64,000 nucleotides of DNA. Source: Parvularcula sp. IMCC14364 (GTDB lineage Bacteria > Pseudomonadota > Alphaproteobacteria > Caulobacterales > Parvularculaceae). This document shows positions 15,675 to 25,450 of the stretch, piece by piece (the stretch's first letter is position 1; each line of letters starts with the position of its first letter). The position numbers and the translations under genes are program-made. The stretch lies in assembly GCF_030758415.1 (NCBI RefSeq), contig NZ_CP132334.1:496001-560000 (forward strand). Direction: 5' to 3'. A model generated the notes under the pieces. The model was not told where the DNA came from. It did no database searches and saw nothing but the letters and a program-made list of their open reading frames with translations.

Positions 15675-18310
15675 TTACACCTACTTTCATCAATATCGGT
15701 GAGCGGACAAACGTCACCGGTTCGGCGAAATTTCGCAAACTGATACAGGCGGATGACTATGAAGCAGCTCTGGCTGTAGCTCGCCAGCAGGTTGAAAATG
15801 GCGCGCAGATCATTGATGTGAACATGGATGAAGGTATGCTGGATGGTGTTCAGGCGATGACCACGTTTTTGCGGCTCATTGCCTCAGAGCCCGATATTTG
15901 CCGTGTGCCGATCATGATTGACTCATCCAAATGGGAAGTCATTGAAGCTGGACTCAAAAATGTTCAGGGCAAGGCGGTTGTCAATTCCATTTCCCTGAAA
16001 GAAGGTGAAGCCGCCTTTATCGAGCAGGCCCAGAAGGTGCGCCGTTATGGGGCGGCGACGGTTGTCATGGCGTTTGATGAGAACGGGCAGGCAGATACAG
16101 CAGATCGGAAAGTGGAAATCTGTACCCGGTCTTACCGTATCCTGACAGAGCAGGTTGGCTTCCCGCCACAGGACATTATTTTTGACCCGAACATCTTTGC
16201 GGTCGCCACCGGCATCGAAGAACATAACAATTATGCGGTTGATTTCATCGAAGCCACGCGACGCATTCGTGAGACACTGCCACATGCGCATGTTTCTGGC
16301 GGCGTCTCGAACATTTCCTTCTCATTTCGCGGCAATGATCGGGTGCGCGAGGCGATGCACTCGGTATTTCTCTATCATGCGATCAAGGCGGGCATGGGCA
16401 TGGGCATTGTGAATGCCGGGCAGCTTGCGATCTATGACGAGATCCCCGCAGAACTGCGCGATCCGGTAGAGGACGTTATCCTCAACCGCCGCGACGATGC
16501 GACCGAGCGTTTGCTGGAAGTCGCGGAGCGCTATCGCGGCGCGGGCGGCCGCAAACAGCAGGAAGACCTGTCCTGGCGTGAGGCCGATGTGGAGAAACGC
16601 CTGCAACACGCGCTGGTCAAAGGTATTACACAGTATATTGACGAAGATACTGAGGAGGCACGACAGAAACTCGGGCGGCCGCTTTATGTGATTGAAGGTC
16701 CATTGATGGATGGTATGAACATTGTCGGTGACCTGTTCGGAGACGGCAAGATGTTCCTGCCACAGGTGGTGAAATCTGCCCGTGTGATGAAAAAGGCAGT
16801 GGCCTATCTCACGCCCTTTATGGAAAAGGAAAAAGAAGAACAGGGGCTTGAGCAGCAAAAAGCTGATGGCAAAGTGCTGATGGCCACGGTCAAGGGGGAT
16901 GTTCATGATATTGGCAAGAATATCGTTGGCGTTGTTCTTCAGTGTAACAATTACGAAGTGATTGACCTCGGCGTCATGGTCTCGAAAGACAAAATTCTGG
17001 CCGAAGCAGAAGCCCATGACGTGGACGTGATCGGCCTTTCCGGTCTGATTACGCCAAGCCTTGAAGAGATGCAGCATGTGGCCACAGAGATGACCCGGCG
17101 GGGCATGGACAAGCCGCTGCTGATAGGCGGGGCAACAACATCCCGCACCCACACGGCCGTCAAGATTGCGCCAAAATATGACCATGGCGTCATCTATGTG
17201 CAGGATGCTAGCCGGGCTGTGGGGGTGGTCAGCACCCTGATCTCGCAAGAGCGTCGGGGCGCCTATCTGTCCGATACAAAAACTGACTATGACAAGGTGC
17301 GGGAGAACTACGAAGCCAAACAGAAGAAGCAGGACCGAGCGCCTCTCGCGACGGCAAGAGCAAATGCCACGCCGATTGACTGGAGCGCTTATCAGCCGCC
17401 CAAGCCGTCATTTACGGGTACACGGAACTTCCGGGATTATGAGCTTGAGACTCTGGTTGACTATATTGACTGGACACCGTTTTTTGCCTCCTGGGACCTG
17501 CACGGCCGTTATCCGGCCATCCTTGAGGACAAGGTCGTGGGGGAGGCTGCCACCAGTCTCTTCCGGGATGCACAGGAAATGCTCTCCCGCATTGTCGAAG
17601 AAAAATGGTTCACTGCGCACGGAGTTGTTGGCTTCTGGCCGGCACAATCGGTCGGCGATGATATTCATCTCTATGAGGACGAGAACTGCGAGCGCAAAAT
17701 CAGCAGTTTTCATGGTCTGCGCCAGCAAATGATGAAGCGGTCCGGACAGCCCAATTACTGTCTGTCAGACTTCATCGCCCCGCAGGGCTCTGGCCTGACT
17801 GATTATATTGGCGCATTCGCGGTCACCGCCGGGCATGGCGAGAACGAAGCCGCGGACAGGTTTGACCGGGAAGGGGACAATTATTCCGCGATCATGGCCA
17901 AGGCATTGGCTGACCGCTTTGCGGAGGCGTTTGCCGAACATCTGCACATGCGCGTGCGGCGCGAGCTCTGGGGCTATGCAGCGGATGAGACCCTCGATAC
18001 GCGGGCGCTGATCGAGGAGCGCTATCAGGGCATCCGGCCGGCACCGGGCTATCCTGCCCAGCCCGATCATACCGAAAAAGAGACCCTGTTTTCGTTGCTT
18101 GAGGCGACCCGGAATACCGGCATGACTCTCACGGAGAGTTTTGCCATGCAGCCGGGAGCCTCTGTTTCAGGCCTGTATTTCAGTCACCCAGAGTCCGTTT
18201 ATTTTGGTGTTGGTAAGATATCGCGCGATCAGGTGGCTGATTATGCTGCGCGTAAGGGCATGGACCTTGAAGCGGTTGAACGCTGGCTCGCGCCGATCCT
18301 GGGTTACTGA
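15671..18310 (+). CDS. metH: Cobalamin-dependent methionine synthase lacking the homocysteine domain
   Basis: 879 residues beginning directly with the pterin-binding domain ([19 protein letters not shown]). Then come the cobalamin cap and B12 domain, with the lower axial ligand H412 in [11 protein letters not shown], and the reactivation domain ([23 protein letters not shown]) to the C-terminus. Full-length MetH is about 1230 residues; the missing 350 N-terminal residues are the zinc homocysteine-binding domain. Split MetH is known in alphaproteobacteria, usually with the homocysteine part encoded next door, but here it is not in the window. ATGA overlap with the HD gene. Confidence 0.95.
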   Translation: MITPTFINIGERTNVTGSAKFRKLIQADDYEAALAVARQQVENGAQIIDVNMDEGMLDGVQAMTTFLRLIASEPDICRVPIMIDSSKWEVIEAGLKNVQGKAVVNSISLKEGEAAFIEQAQKVRRYGAATVVMAFDENGQADTADRKVEICTRSYRILTEQVGFPPQDIIFDPNIFAVATGIEEHNNYAVDFIEATRRIRETLPHAHVSGGVSNISFSFRGNDRVREAMHSVFLYHAIKAGMGMGIVNAGQLAIYDEIPAELRDPVEDVILNRRDDATERLLEVAERYRGAGGRKQQEDLSWREADVEKRLQHALVKGITQYIDEDTEEARQKLGRPLYVIEGPLMDGMNIVGDLFGDGKMFLPQVVKSARVMKKAVAYLTPFMEKEKEEQGLEQQKADGKVLMATVKGDVHDIGKNIVGVVLQCNNYEVIDLGVMVSKDKILAEAEAHDVDVIGLSGLITPSLEEMQHVATEMTRRGMDKPLLIGGATTSRTHTAVKIAPKYDHGVIYVQDASRAVGVVSTLISQERRGAYLSDTKTDYDKVRENYEAKQKKQDRAPLATARANATPIDWSAYQPPKPSFTGTRNFRDYELETLVDYIDWTPFFASWDLHGRYPAILEDKVVGEAATSLFRDAQEMLSRIVEEKWFTAHGVVGFWPAQSVGDDIHLYEDENCERKISSFHGLRQQMMKRSGQPNYCLSDFIAPQGSGLTDYIGAFAVTAGHGENEAADRFDREGDNYSAIMAKALADRFAEAFAEHLHMRVRRELWGYAADETLDTRALIEERYQGIRPAPGYPAQPDHTEKETLFSLLEATRNTGMTLTESFAMQPGASVSGLYFSHPESVYFGVGKISRDQVADYAARKGMDLEAVERWLAPILGY

Positions 18311-18710
18311 TGTTCGCCCACAGCTGCGTCAGACACCGCCGGTCAGAAGTACTGCGCAAAGCATAAATAAAGCGCCAAAAATGGCACCACCCAGCAGAAT
18401 ACCGAATTCTGAAATCATCCCCGAACCCTCAGCCCAAAATGTCCGATAAGACGCAACACTTGCGCCTAGTTTAGATCAGTAAAAACTGGCGGTGTGAATA
18501 CGTTACAATATCCATCAAGCGCATGGGTTGCGCCTTAGCTACGGTAAGCTGTTGTAATAATTTGTTGAAAAAAAAGTCACAAAACTGTGGAAAAGCGCAT
18601 GTCTGATGCCAAAAGCCTTGAACGATTATGCTCGAGGTTGTCACTTCACAAACAAAAGCCTTGAGAATGTTTCACTGGCCCTGTGATACTGCGATGGCTA
18701 AAGGACACGC
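18311..18710. other. 400-bp intergenic stretch after metH
   Basis: It contains a possible 29-codon gene on the minus strand (18329-18418) and a 12-base direct repeat CAAAAGCCTTGA at 18610-18621 and 18653-18664. The part from 18480 to 18600 is AT-rich and probably carries the promoter of the DnaJ-domain gene at 18711. I see no terminator hairpin after metH. Confidence 0.6.
18329..18418 (-). CDS. Possible 29-residue single-helix membrane peptide
   Basis: ATG at 18416-18418, stop TGA at 18329-18331. The peptide is MISEFGILLGGA followed by a hydrophobic, Gly/Ala/Leu-rich run ending in LTGGV: one transmembrane helix with almost no soluble part. GAGGG lies upstream at a slightly long spacing. Such peptides are often missed in annotation. 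Shortness means chance cannot be excluded. Confidence 0.35.
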   Translation of the reverse strand: MISEFGILLGGAIFGALFMLCAVLLTGGV

Positions 18711-19400
18711 ATGACTTTATGGGAACGCATACAGGCACTGCTGGAAGCAGCAAGGGAGCAGACGCTCGGCGCGGTCATGGAAGCCATGCGCGCGCGCAAG
18801 TTCAGGCGCGATGCGGCGGCCTTTTCGATTGCCCTGATCGCTCTTTCCGCGAAAATGGCCAAGGCAGATGGCATTGTCACGGATGACGAGATCGAGGCCT
18901 TCGGGGACTTTTTCACATACCCGCCGGAGGAGGCCAGCAAGGTCCGCATGATCTACCAACTGGCACAGGAAGATGTGTCCGGCTTTGATCTTTATGCGCG
19001 ACAGGTCGGCGATCTTTTCCGGGATGAGGCGTTGGTGCTGGAAGACGTGCTCGACTGTCTGTTTCACATCGCCCTGGCTGATGGCATTCTGCACCCCAAA
19101 GAGCTGGAACTTCTGCGCGAAGCCTATGCCGCCTTTGACCTGACTCCGACAGCCTGGCGCCGCGTCAAGGCTTCCCATACCGGCCTTGAGAAAGAAGACC
19201 CCTATGCGGTTCTGGATGTGCCCGTTGAGATCTCCGAAGAGGATCTGAAAAAGGCTTATCGCACGTTGGTCAAGGAGCATCACCCGGACAAGATCATCGC
19301 GCGCGGGGTGCCCGAAAACCTGATCAAGATTTCCGAACGCCGCATGGCCGCAATCAATGAGGCCTATGAGAAAATACTCGCCGAGCGGGCCCAGGGTTGA
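18711..19400 (+). CDS. TerB-like plus J-domain co-chaperone (DjlA-like)
   Basis: 229 residues. Residues about 35-150 form a TerB-like helical domain with two repeats of the ALSAKMAKADGIVTDDEIEAF type (IALADGILHPKELELL is the second). Residues about 162-229 form a J domain with HPD at 191-193, which stimulates the ATPase of DnaK. The domain order matches DjlA, but the N-terminal membrane helix of E. coli DjlA is not evident, so it may be cytosolic. AAGGA lies just before ATG 18711. Confidence 0.85.
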   Translation: MTLWERIQALLEAAREQTLGAVMEAMRARKFRRDAAAFSIALIALSAKMAKADGIVTDDEIEAFGDFFTYPPEEASKVRMIYQLAQEDVSGFDLYARQVGDLFRDEALVLEDVLDCLFHIALADGILHPKELELLREAYAAFDLTPTAWRRVKASHTGLEKEDPYAVLDVPVEISEEDLKKAYRTLVKEHHPDKIIARGVPENLIKISERRMAAINEAYEKILAERAQG

Positions 19401-19517
19401 TTTCAGGGCTGATTTCAGCGCTGGCTTCAGGCGCCAATATCCCTTGCGCAGCGTTAATGCGAAGATATTGCGGTAATACTGGATTGTTGGTGCATAATTT
19501 GCTTTAATTGCAGGATC

Positions 19518-19742
19518 ATGAGTTACACACACGTCCAGAAGCGAAATGAGTCGTCCCGGTCACTGGTGCGCAAGGCCGCCAGTGGTATCGCTGACATTTT
19601 CCTGTTCATCATCATTCTTGCTTTTACGGGTGTAACCGTGATTGCCGTCGCAATCGCCGCGCCCCTCGCGCTTGGCATTTCCGCGATCATCGGCAGCCGC
19701 CGCGCGGAAAAGTCGGGCTGGCAACCTGCGAAGGCGACCTGA
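19518..19742 (+). CDS. Small membrane protein, 74 aa
   Basis: Basic N-terminus (HVQKRNESSRSLVRK), then a hydrophobic region from about residue 27 to 58 long enough for one or two helices, then SRRAEKSGWQPAKAT. AGGA is two bases before ATG 19518, rather close. No family recognised. It is followed by the EamA transporter after 93 bp. Confidence 0.6.
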   Translation: MSYTHVQKRNESSRSLVRKAASGIADIFLFIIILAFTGVTVIAVAIAAPLALGISAIIGSRRAEKSGWQPAKAT

Positions 19743-19835
19743 ACGTCGCATTTGCGCCTTTGTCCAGTGCAGGATAATCTCCAGCGAAGTCTAATCAGCA
19801 TAATCTTAAGTCTGTGCGTGTCAGGGGGCAACGTC

Positions 19836-20750
19836 ATGTCTTTGCGTGAACTTGGCCTTCTGTTCCTTATGGCCCTGATCTGGGGCGGGCATTTCTCAAT
19901 CATCAAGGTGACCACAGGCGGCGTGGTCGACCCGGTGTTCTATGCAGCCATACGCATGACCATTGTTGCGCTGTTGCTGGCCCCGCTGCTGCGCATCCAT
20001 AAAGGCCAGATGCGTTATATCCTGCTGGCGGGTGTCTGCCTTGGCGGCCTGAATTATGCCTTCATGTTTTCCGGCATTTACTATTCCAATGCATCTGTCT
20101 CCGCTATCACCATGGAACTGGTGGCACCGTTCACAATGATCCTGTCCGTGATCTTTCTGAAAGAGCGCGTCGGCCTGTTGAGGGTGCTCAGCTTCGCCTT
20201 CGCCTTCACCGGGATCATTATCATTATCACGGCCCGGCAGACTGATGGCATGGGACCGTCCCCTCTGCTGGGCAGTCTGTTGTTGATCAGCGCAGCCTGT
20301 ATAGAAGCCTTCGGGGCCATCTCGATCAAGAAAGTGCGCGGCATCAAGCCGTTCCAGCTCCTTGCCTGGTTTGCCCTGGTCGGCAGTTGCGTTTTATGGA
20401 CCGGCACGCTGGTTTTTGAAACAGACCAGCTCGCCGTATTTCGAGAGCGGGATATCTGGCCGTTCATATTGGCTCTGGTCTATTCTGTTGTCCTCGCCTC
20501 ACTGGTCGGGCAGGCCACATATTACTGGCTGCTATCAAGGCTGCCAGCCAATCTTGTCGCCTGTTCCACGCTCCTCGTGGCCTTTCTGGCGGTGATTTTC
20601 GGGGTCGTCTTCCTGTCAGAGCCACTTTCCTGGCAACTTTTTGTCGGTGGTATCGTGACGTTAACAGGCACCGGTGTCATATTGCTGCGCGCTGGCAACA
20701 AGACAAAAGCAGCATCGCAAGGCATACCCGGTACAGGGAAGACAAAATGA
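19836..20750 (+). CDS. EamA/DMT-family exporter
   Basis: ATG 19836 with AGGGGG upstream gives 304 residues with ten hydrophobic segments in two EamA repeats. The first repeat begins LGLLFLMALIWGGHFSIIK; repeat ends contain AITMELVAPFTMILSVIFLKER and the matching LVACSTLLVAFLAVIFGVVFLSE. Members export amino acids or other metabolites across the inner membrane. The stop overlaps the next start (ATGA at 20747), tying it to the amidase gene; a joint role in releasing or recycling wall fragments is possible but unproved. Confidence 0.9.
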   Translation: MSLRELGLLFLMALIWGGHFSIIKVTTGGVVDPVFYAAIRMTIVALLLAPLLRIHKGQMRYILLAGVCLGGLNYAFMFSGIYYSNASVSAITMELVAPFTMILSVIFLKERVGLLRVLSFAFAFTGIIIIITARQTDGMGPSPLLGSLLLISAACIEAFGAISIKKVRGIKPFQLLAWFALVGSCVLWTGTLVFETDQLAVFRERDIWPFILALVYSVVLASLVGQATYYWLLSRLPANLVACSTLLVAFLAVIFGVVFLSEPLSWQLFVGGIVTLTGTGVILLRAGNKTKAASQGIPGTGKTK

Positions 20751-21454
20751 CAGATCTACTGGCAGTCACGGACCATCCGTCCCCCAATCATGATGACCGG
20801 CCTGCCGGCATCGACATGATCGTCCTGCATTATACAGGTATGGAAACCGGCAGCGCAGCGCTGGCCCGTCTGTGTGATCCGGCAGCAAAAGTCAGTGCCC
20901 ATTATCTTGTCGAGGAGGATGGCCGCATATTCCGGCTGGTGCCGGAAGAAAAACGCGCCTGGCACGCGGGTGTCTCTCACTGGCAGGGTCAGGACGGCGT
21001 CAATGATACATCGATTGGTATTGAGATTGCGCATCCCGGTCACGAATGGGGGTACCGCCCGTTTGCACAAAGCCAGATTGACAGCGTCCTTCACTTGGTA
21101 CAGGAAATCTGTATGCGGAATGATGTCAGCCCGTTGCGCGTCATTGGCCATTCCGATGTGGCGCCGGAGCGAAAGGAAGACCCCGGAGAATTATTCCCGT
21201 GGTTATTGCTGGCAGAGCAGGGGCTCGCGATTGCGCCTGTCCTGCCGGAACAACTCGATACAGCGCCAGCCCCGGCATATGAAACCTGCCTCACGATGCT
21301 GCGTGAGATCGGCTATCAACTGGAGGGCGTCAAACATGCCGCGCCTGTGCTGGCTTTCCAGCGACGCTTTTTCCCCTCAGCGCTGGGCAGGGGCTTGGAT
21401 GGCCCGACGCGAAAAGCCATCAGCACCGTGCACAAAGTGTTTACGAACACTTAA
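20747..21454 (+). CDS. N-acetylmuramoyl-L-alanine amidase, AmiD/AmpD type
   Basis: 235 residues: an Amidase_2 zinc domain and a C-terminal peptidoglycan-binding segment (LTMLREIGYQL onward). Zinc ligands are the His in VLHYTGM and in VIGHSDVAPERKEDPGELF, with the central His in SAHYLVEEDG. It cuts between MurNAc and L-Ala. No signal peptide is visible, so it could be cytosolic like AmpD, although the extra binding domain resembles AmiD. Coupled by ATGA overlap to the EamA transporter. Confidence 0.9.
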   Translation: MTDLLAVTDHPSPNHDDRPAGIDMIVLHYTGMETGSAALARLCDPAAKVSAHYLVEEDGRIFRLVPEEKRAWHAGVSHWQGQDGVNDTSIGIEIAHPGHEWGYRPFAQSQIDSVLHLVQEICMRNDVSPLRVIGHSDVAPERKEDPGELFPWLLLAEQGLAIAPVLPEQLDTAPAPAYETCLTMLREIGYQLEGVKHAAPVLAFQRRFFPSALGRGLDGPTRKAISTVHKVFTNT

Positions 21455-21550
21455 ACGGATCACTCAAAAAACCACACCAGTCCGCACCGGAAATTAAGCT
21501 CGTTGATTTACCTTAATGCCTGTTGTTGAAGTAAACACAGGATCGGTCAA

Positions 21551-22063
21551 ATGCGGTTCACTCAGATTATTTGCGGCGTTGCAGCGATTGCCCTGACAGG
21601 GTGTACGGGTATCAGCAAGATGCCCGGTGTCAAACAGGCTGGCTTCCAGTCTTCGATTTCCCAGCCTGACCTGCAGGCATGGGAACATGTGACCACGCGC
21701 ATAGAGCCGCCGGCAACCTGTTTTGTTGATGAACAGCAGACGGGTAAACCTGTTCGCTATCATCGTGGTTCCATCATAGATCAGCCAAGGCTGGTGCGCC
21801 GCGAAGCGCAGAAAGTTCCAGCGCAGCCGGTTGGCGGGCGCAATTTCTATTGCGCAGCTTTTCACTACGCGGTGGATGAACGGGGCCGTGTGAAGGACAT
21901 CATTACACTGTATAATTCACATCCGGGTATAGGCGGCGTCAATTTTGCGCGTCAGGCAGAGCGTACCCTGAAGGAATGGCAGTATGAGCCAGGCATGGTT
22001 GACAAGGCACCAGCCAAATATACTGGCCTGACAACTGTCTTCTATTACGGTTTCGAGGGGTAA
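21551..22063 (+). CDS. Lipoprotein with TonB C-terminal-like domain
   Basis: 170 residues. The lipobox LTGC (Cys near residue 18) follows a short hydrophobic signal. The second half, FHYAVDERGRVKDI through ARQAERTLKEWQYEPG, has the beta-beta-alpha pattern of the TonB C-terminal fold. The proline-rich spacer and membrane helix of a real TonB are absent, so it is more likely a periplasmic TonB-domain protein of unknown function. AGGA lies upstream of ATG 21551, and a strong terminator follows at 22100. Confidence 0.75.
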   Translation: MRFTQIICGVAAIALTGCTGISKMPGVKQAGFQSSISQPDLQAWEHVTTRIEPPATCFVDEQQTGKPVRYHRGSIIDQPRLVRREAQKVPAQPVGGRNFYCAAFHYAVDERGRVKDIITLYNSHPGIGGVNFARQAERTLKEWQYEPGMVDKAPAKYTGLTTVFYYGFEG

Positions 22064-22099
22064 GAGGACCGCTGGGGTAAAAGCGGGGCTCGTGTGGGG

Positions 22100-22138
22100 A
22101 ACCTGCCGGTGCTGAGGGGTACCGGCAGGTTTTTTTTA
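22100..22138 (+). terminator. Rho-independent terminator
   Basis: ACCTGCCGGT at 22101-22110 pairs perfectly with ACCGGCAGGT at 22121-22130 across a ten-base loop, extended by one A-T pair, and is followed by a run of T. It ends the TonB-domain lipoprotein transcript. Confidence 0.87.
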
Positions 22139-22190
22139 GGTGCAGGACACCCAGCCTTCGTCCGGCTTTTCTGTGTTTCAGATTCTCAGC

Positions 22191-23362
22191 TTATTGCCGC
22201 CATGGTGCGCAGGCATATCTCCTGCCGTTGAGAATTTCGCCGATGCGACCATTCCGGACAAAAAGCTGATAGGTCACCAGGCAGATAAAAAGAGTACCTG
22301 AGCATACCAGCAGAAACTTGATCTCGGCGGCCACGGCCCAGTCATGCAGTAACAGGGCAATCACCACTGTCGGGATGGAATGAAAAATGAAAATCCAGTA
22401 GGCACTGTCAGAGAAGTACCTGACCCACGGGCTGTAAGTCTGGAAATGCCTGCTGAAAAGACCAACAAAAGCCAGCATATACAGCCCGATGGAAAAGCCT
22501 GTCGCGAGAGACAAAAGGCCATGCAGGATAGCATACGCCGCCCCTCCCGGTTCCCCTTTGATCAGGAAAAAAATCAGGGCCGTTACAAAAAAGACGGTCG
22601 CAAGGATCATGCCTGCTTTCCAGCGACCCGCCAGGGACTGCAACTTGTCGATATGCCTATAGAGAGCCAGCCGAGCAGGAAGCAAAGGCCGAAATAAAAA
22701 TAAACTTTCACGTCCGGGACGAAACTCAAATCTGCGCTGATGCGTCCGGCCGGGCTTAAGCTGCCTATAGCTGCCAGACCAAGGCAGACATAAAGGACAA
22801 TGGCGCCAAAGCCGGCCCATCGTAATTGCGCCATTACGCTCAGGCCACGGCGTAAAAAATCTGGCAATGCGCCCCAGACTCCCAGCAATATCCACGCTGT
22901 CGCGACATGAAACATCAGGTAATAGAGAAACCACAGATTGTGGGTATTATCCCAGAATATGCGCGTATCTTCGATCAGGTTCAGGTCAAACCCGAATTCT
23001 CCGGTGACCATCACATGTTGCGCGATGATCCGCAGGATTGTCATGATACCGGCGAGAGCGGGGAGAAATAAAAAGAATGGCACGGCAATTCGCCGGAACC
23101 GGTTCTTGATCATGTAGCGCTGTCCGCGGCGATCCAGCAGCAAGGCTGTAAAAAAACCGGACAGCAGGTAGAAAACCGGCATTCTGAAAGTATTGATCCA
23201 TATAAGGAGTGCATCCATGGAGGGTGACCGGGCCGTATCCCAGTAATAATCCATGATCGGCATGGTCAGATACATCTGCGCCGCGTGAAGAACGATACCG
23301 AGGCTCATCATCAAAGAGCGCAGAAAATCAAGGCCATGCAGCCGGGTCTGTGGTGCTGTCAT
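22191..23362 (-). pseudogene. Acyltransferase-3 family membrane protein, frameshifted
   Basis: Two overlapping minus-strand frames make up one protein. The first, from ATG 23362 (MTAPQTRLHGLDFLRSLMM), carries the N-terminal R-x-x-D-F-L-R-S pattern of acyltransferase-3 proteins and the first six or so helices. It leaves frame at GWL near 22665, and the second frame resumes with LYRHIDKLQ and continues with four more helices to 22191. One base appears to be missing in the run GGCTGGCTCTCTATAGG (minus strand). Without the shift the protein would have about 390 residues. Members O-acylate sugars at the inner membrane. This may be a recent mutation or a sequencing error. Confidence 0.8.
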
Positions 23363-23911
23363 GGCATAATCTGTAAGCCATCCTGTCGCACAAGTAACCG
23401 CCAAGCAGGTATCAAGGTGGATAATTCTTCGTCCGGCGCTAGCAAGAACACTATACGTTTGAACCCAGAACCCCCTTAAGCGTCATGCCGTAGCGCTGCC
23501 ACGCTAATAGTGACATGACAATACGCTCTTATGATCGTCCCTCTGAACAAGCATTTTTATGCAATGCGCAGGTTCGGGATGATAGATCTCTAAACCTGGG
23601 AAGGTTGAAAAATCTCAAAAAAACTTATGTGCCCCCTTTGGTCATGGCCTATTATTCTTTGCAGGCCCGCTCATGAGAGGGTAAGAGAGATCAGTAGATA
23701 ATCAACTGGATTGGTTGCCGTCAGAAAGCGGGTTGTTCTCAGTTTAATTATCTTACAAGGCGGACAGGACGCTTTCCGCTCCCCTCTCATCCATCATCCG
23801 GGCGTCAAGCTGGGGTAAGGCATCTGTGTTCTGCCATACAATAGCGCCAGCCATATAGACTTTGACCCATCCTGCGGGGCACTTATAAGTGCCGGAAAAG
23901 GAGAGACGAGA
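23363..23911. other. 549-bp intergenic stretch before lpd
   Basis: No convincing coding frame on either strand. It holds the 5' regions of two divergent genes and, at 23673-23790, several complementary segments that could fold into a structured RNA (listed separately). GGAGAG just before 23912 is the lpd ribosome binding site. Confidence 0.6.
23673..23790. other. Nested complementary segments, possible structured RNA
   Basis: ATGAGAGGG (23673-23681) pairs with CCCTCTCAT (23782-23790), nine bases. Inside, GAAAGCG (23724-23730) pairs with CGCTTTC (23770-23776), and AGATAAT (23696-23702) with ATTATCT (23747-23753). The two inner pairings cross, which would be a pseudoknot. The region lies 120 bases upstream of lpd. 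It matches no RNA family I recognise. Confidence 0.25.
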
Positions 23912-25333
23912 ATGGCGGAAAACAGTTTTGACCTTGTGGTAATCGGCTCTGGTCCCGGCGGCTATGTCGCGGCGATCCGCGCGGCCCAGCTGGGTATGAA
24001 GACCGCTATTGTCGAGAGGGACGCCCTGGGCGGTGTCTGCCTCAACTGGGGCTGCATCCCGACCAAGGCATTACTGCGCACTTCGGAAGTCTACACCAAC
24101 ATGAAACATGCGGAGGCGTTCGGCCTGAAGGCCGAGAATATCGGTTTCGATATTGAGGCTGTGGTCAAGCGCTCGCGCCAGGTGGCAGGCAAGCTCTCTG
24201 GCGGCATCGGTTTCCTGATGAAAAAGCACAAGATTACAGTGCTGGAGGGGGAGGGGCGTCTGAAGGCGGGCAGCAAGGGGGCAACGCCCACTGTCATCAT
24301 CAAGGGCAAGGAAGGTGAAAAAACTGTCAGTGCCAGTCATATCATTCTGGCCACCGGCGCACGGGCACGCACAATCCCGGCCATTGGCCTGGAGCCGGAT
24401 GGCAAGTTCATCTGGACGGCGAAGGAAGCCATGGTGCCGGATGAGATGCCCAAATCGCTGCTGGTCATTGGCTCCGGCGCGATCGGGATTGAATTTGCCA
24501 GCTTCTATAATGCGCTGGGCGCAGAGGTCACTGTTGTCGAGATGCTCGACCGGGTGCTGCCGGTGGAAGACAGGGAGATTTCTGATTTTGCCGGTAAGTC
24601 CTTCAAAAAACAGGGCATGAAGATCCTGACCGGCTCGACGGTAGAAGGTTTCGAAAAGGGCGCGAAGACAGTCAAGGCGAAGGTTAAAGGCAAGGACGGC
24701 AAGGTCACAGAAGTCGAAGCTGAACGCGTCGTGCTGGCAATCGGTATAGTCGGCAATACGGAAAATCTTGGCCTGGAAGAAGTGGGCGTGAAAGTGGACC
24801 GCGGCCATGTCGTCATCAATGAGTGGATGGAAACCGGCGTTAACGGCGTCTACGCCATCGGCGATGTCTGCGGCCCGCCATGGCTGGCTCACAAGGCCTC
24901 CCATGAGGGCGTCATCTGTGTCGAAAAAATTGCTGGCCTCGATAATGTGCATCCGCTGGAGACCTCGCTTATTCCCGGTTGCACTTATTGCCAGCCGCAG
25001 GTTGCGTCGGTTGGCCTGACGGAAGAAAAGGCAAAGGAAGCAGGTTACAAGGTCAAGGTCGGCAGGTTCCCGTTTCAGGGCAATGGCAAGGCAATCGCCT
25101 TGGGGGAGCCGGAGGGACTGGTCAAAACAGTCTTTGACGAAAAGACCGGCGAACTTCTGGGCGCGCACATGGTCGGGGCGGAAGTCACGGAGCTGATTCA
25201 GGGGTTTGGCATCGCCAAAACGCTTGAAGCGACCGAGGAAGACCTGTTCCACACCGTCTTCCCGCATCCGACCCTGTCAGAAATGATGCATGAAAGCGTG
25301 CTCGATGCCTATGACAAGGTGATACATACCTGA
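23912..25333 (+). CDS. lpd: Dihydrolipoyl dehydrogenase (E3)
   Basis: 473 residues. FAD-binding GSGPGGYVAA at the N-terminus, redox-active disulfide C43 and C48 in GGVCLNWGCIP, NAD-binding GSGAIGIEFASF, and the C-terminal dimer interface with HPTLSEMMHE supplying the His-Glu pair. It reoxidises dihydrolipoamide in pyruvate and 2-oxoglutarate dehydrogenase complexes. E1 and E2 genes are not in the window. lipA, which makes the lipoyl cofactor, is three genes downstream, a functional link rather than an operon. Confidence 0.96.
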   Translation: MAENSFDLVVIGSGPGGYVAAIRAAQLGMKTAIVERDALGGVCLNWGCIPTKALLRTSEVYTNMKHAEAFGLKAENIGFDIEAVVKRSRQVAGKLSGGIGFLMKKHKITVLEGEGRLKAGSKGATPTVIIKGKEGEKTVSASHIILATGARARTIPAIGLEPDGKFIWTAKEAMVPDEMPKSLLVIGSGAIGIEFASFYNALGAEVTVVEMLDRVLPVEDREISDFAGKSFKKQGMKILTGSTVEGFEKGAKTVKAKVKGKDGKVTEVEAERVVLAIGIVGNTENLGLEEVGVKVDRGHVVINEWMETGVNGVYAIGDVCGPPWLAHKASHEGVICVEKIAGLDNVHPLETSLIPGCTYCQPQVASVGLTEEKAKEAGYKVKVGRFPFQGNGKAIALGEPEGLVKTVFDEKTGELLGAHMVGAEVTELIQGFGIAKTLEATEEDLFHTVFPHPTLSEMMHESVLDAYDKVIHT

Positions 25334-25450
25334 TGTCAGCGACTTTGTTCGTCGGACCGATGTGGTTTTGACTGCATTGCTCCATGGACATGGGCACATA
25401 CAGTACTTAAATGACGGTCAGCCAATAAAACCCGAGATGAGGAGACACAA

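Noticed and set aside
16322-17248. A 308-codon open frame antisense to metH
   Set aside because: Same reason: a shadow of a strongly coding gene, His- and Phe-rich in the way typical of antisense frames.
24071-25267. A 398-codon open frame antisense to lpd
   Set aside because: The lpd frame is unmistakable. The antisense frame has no known motif and arises from the codon bias of lpd.
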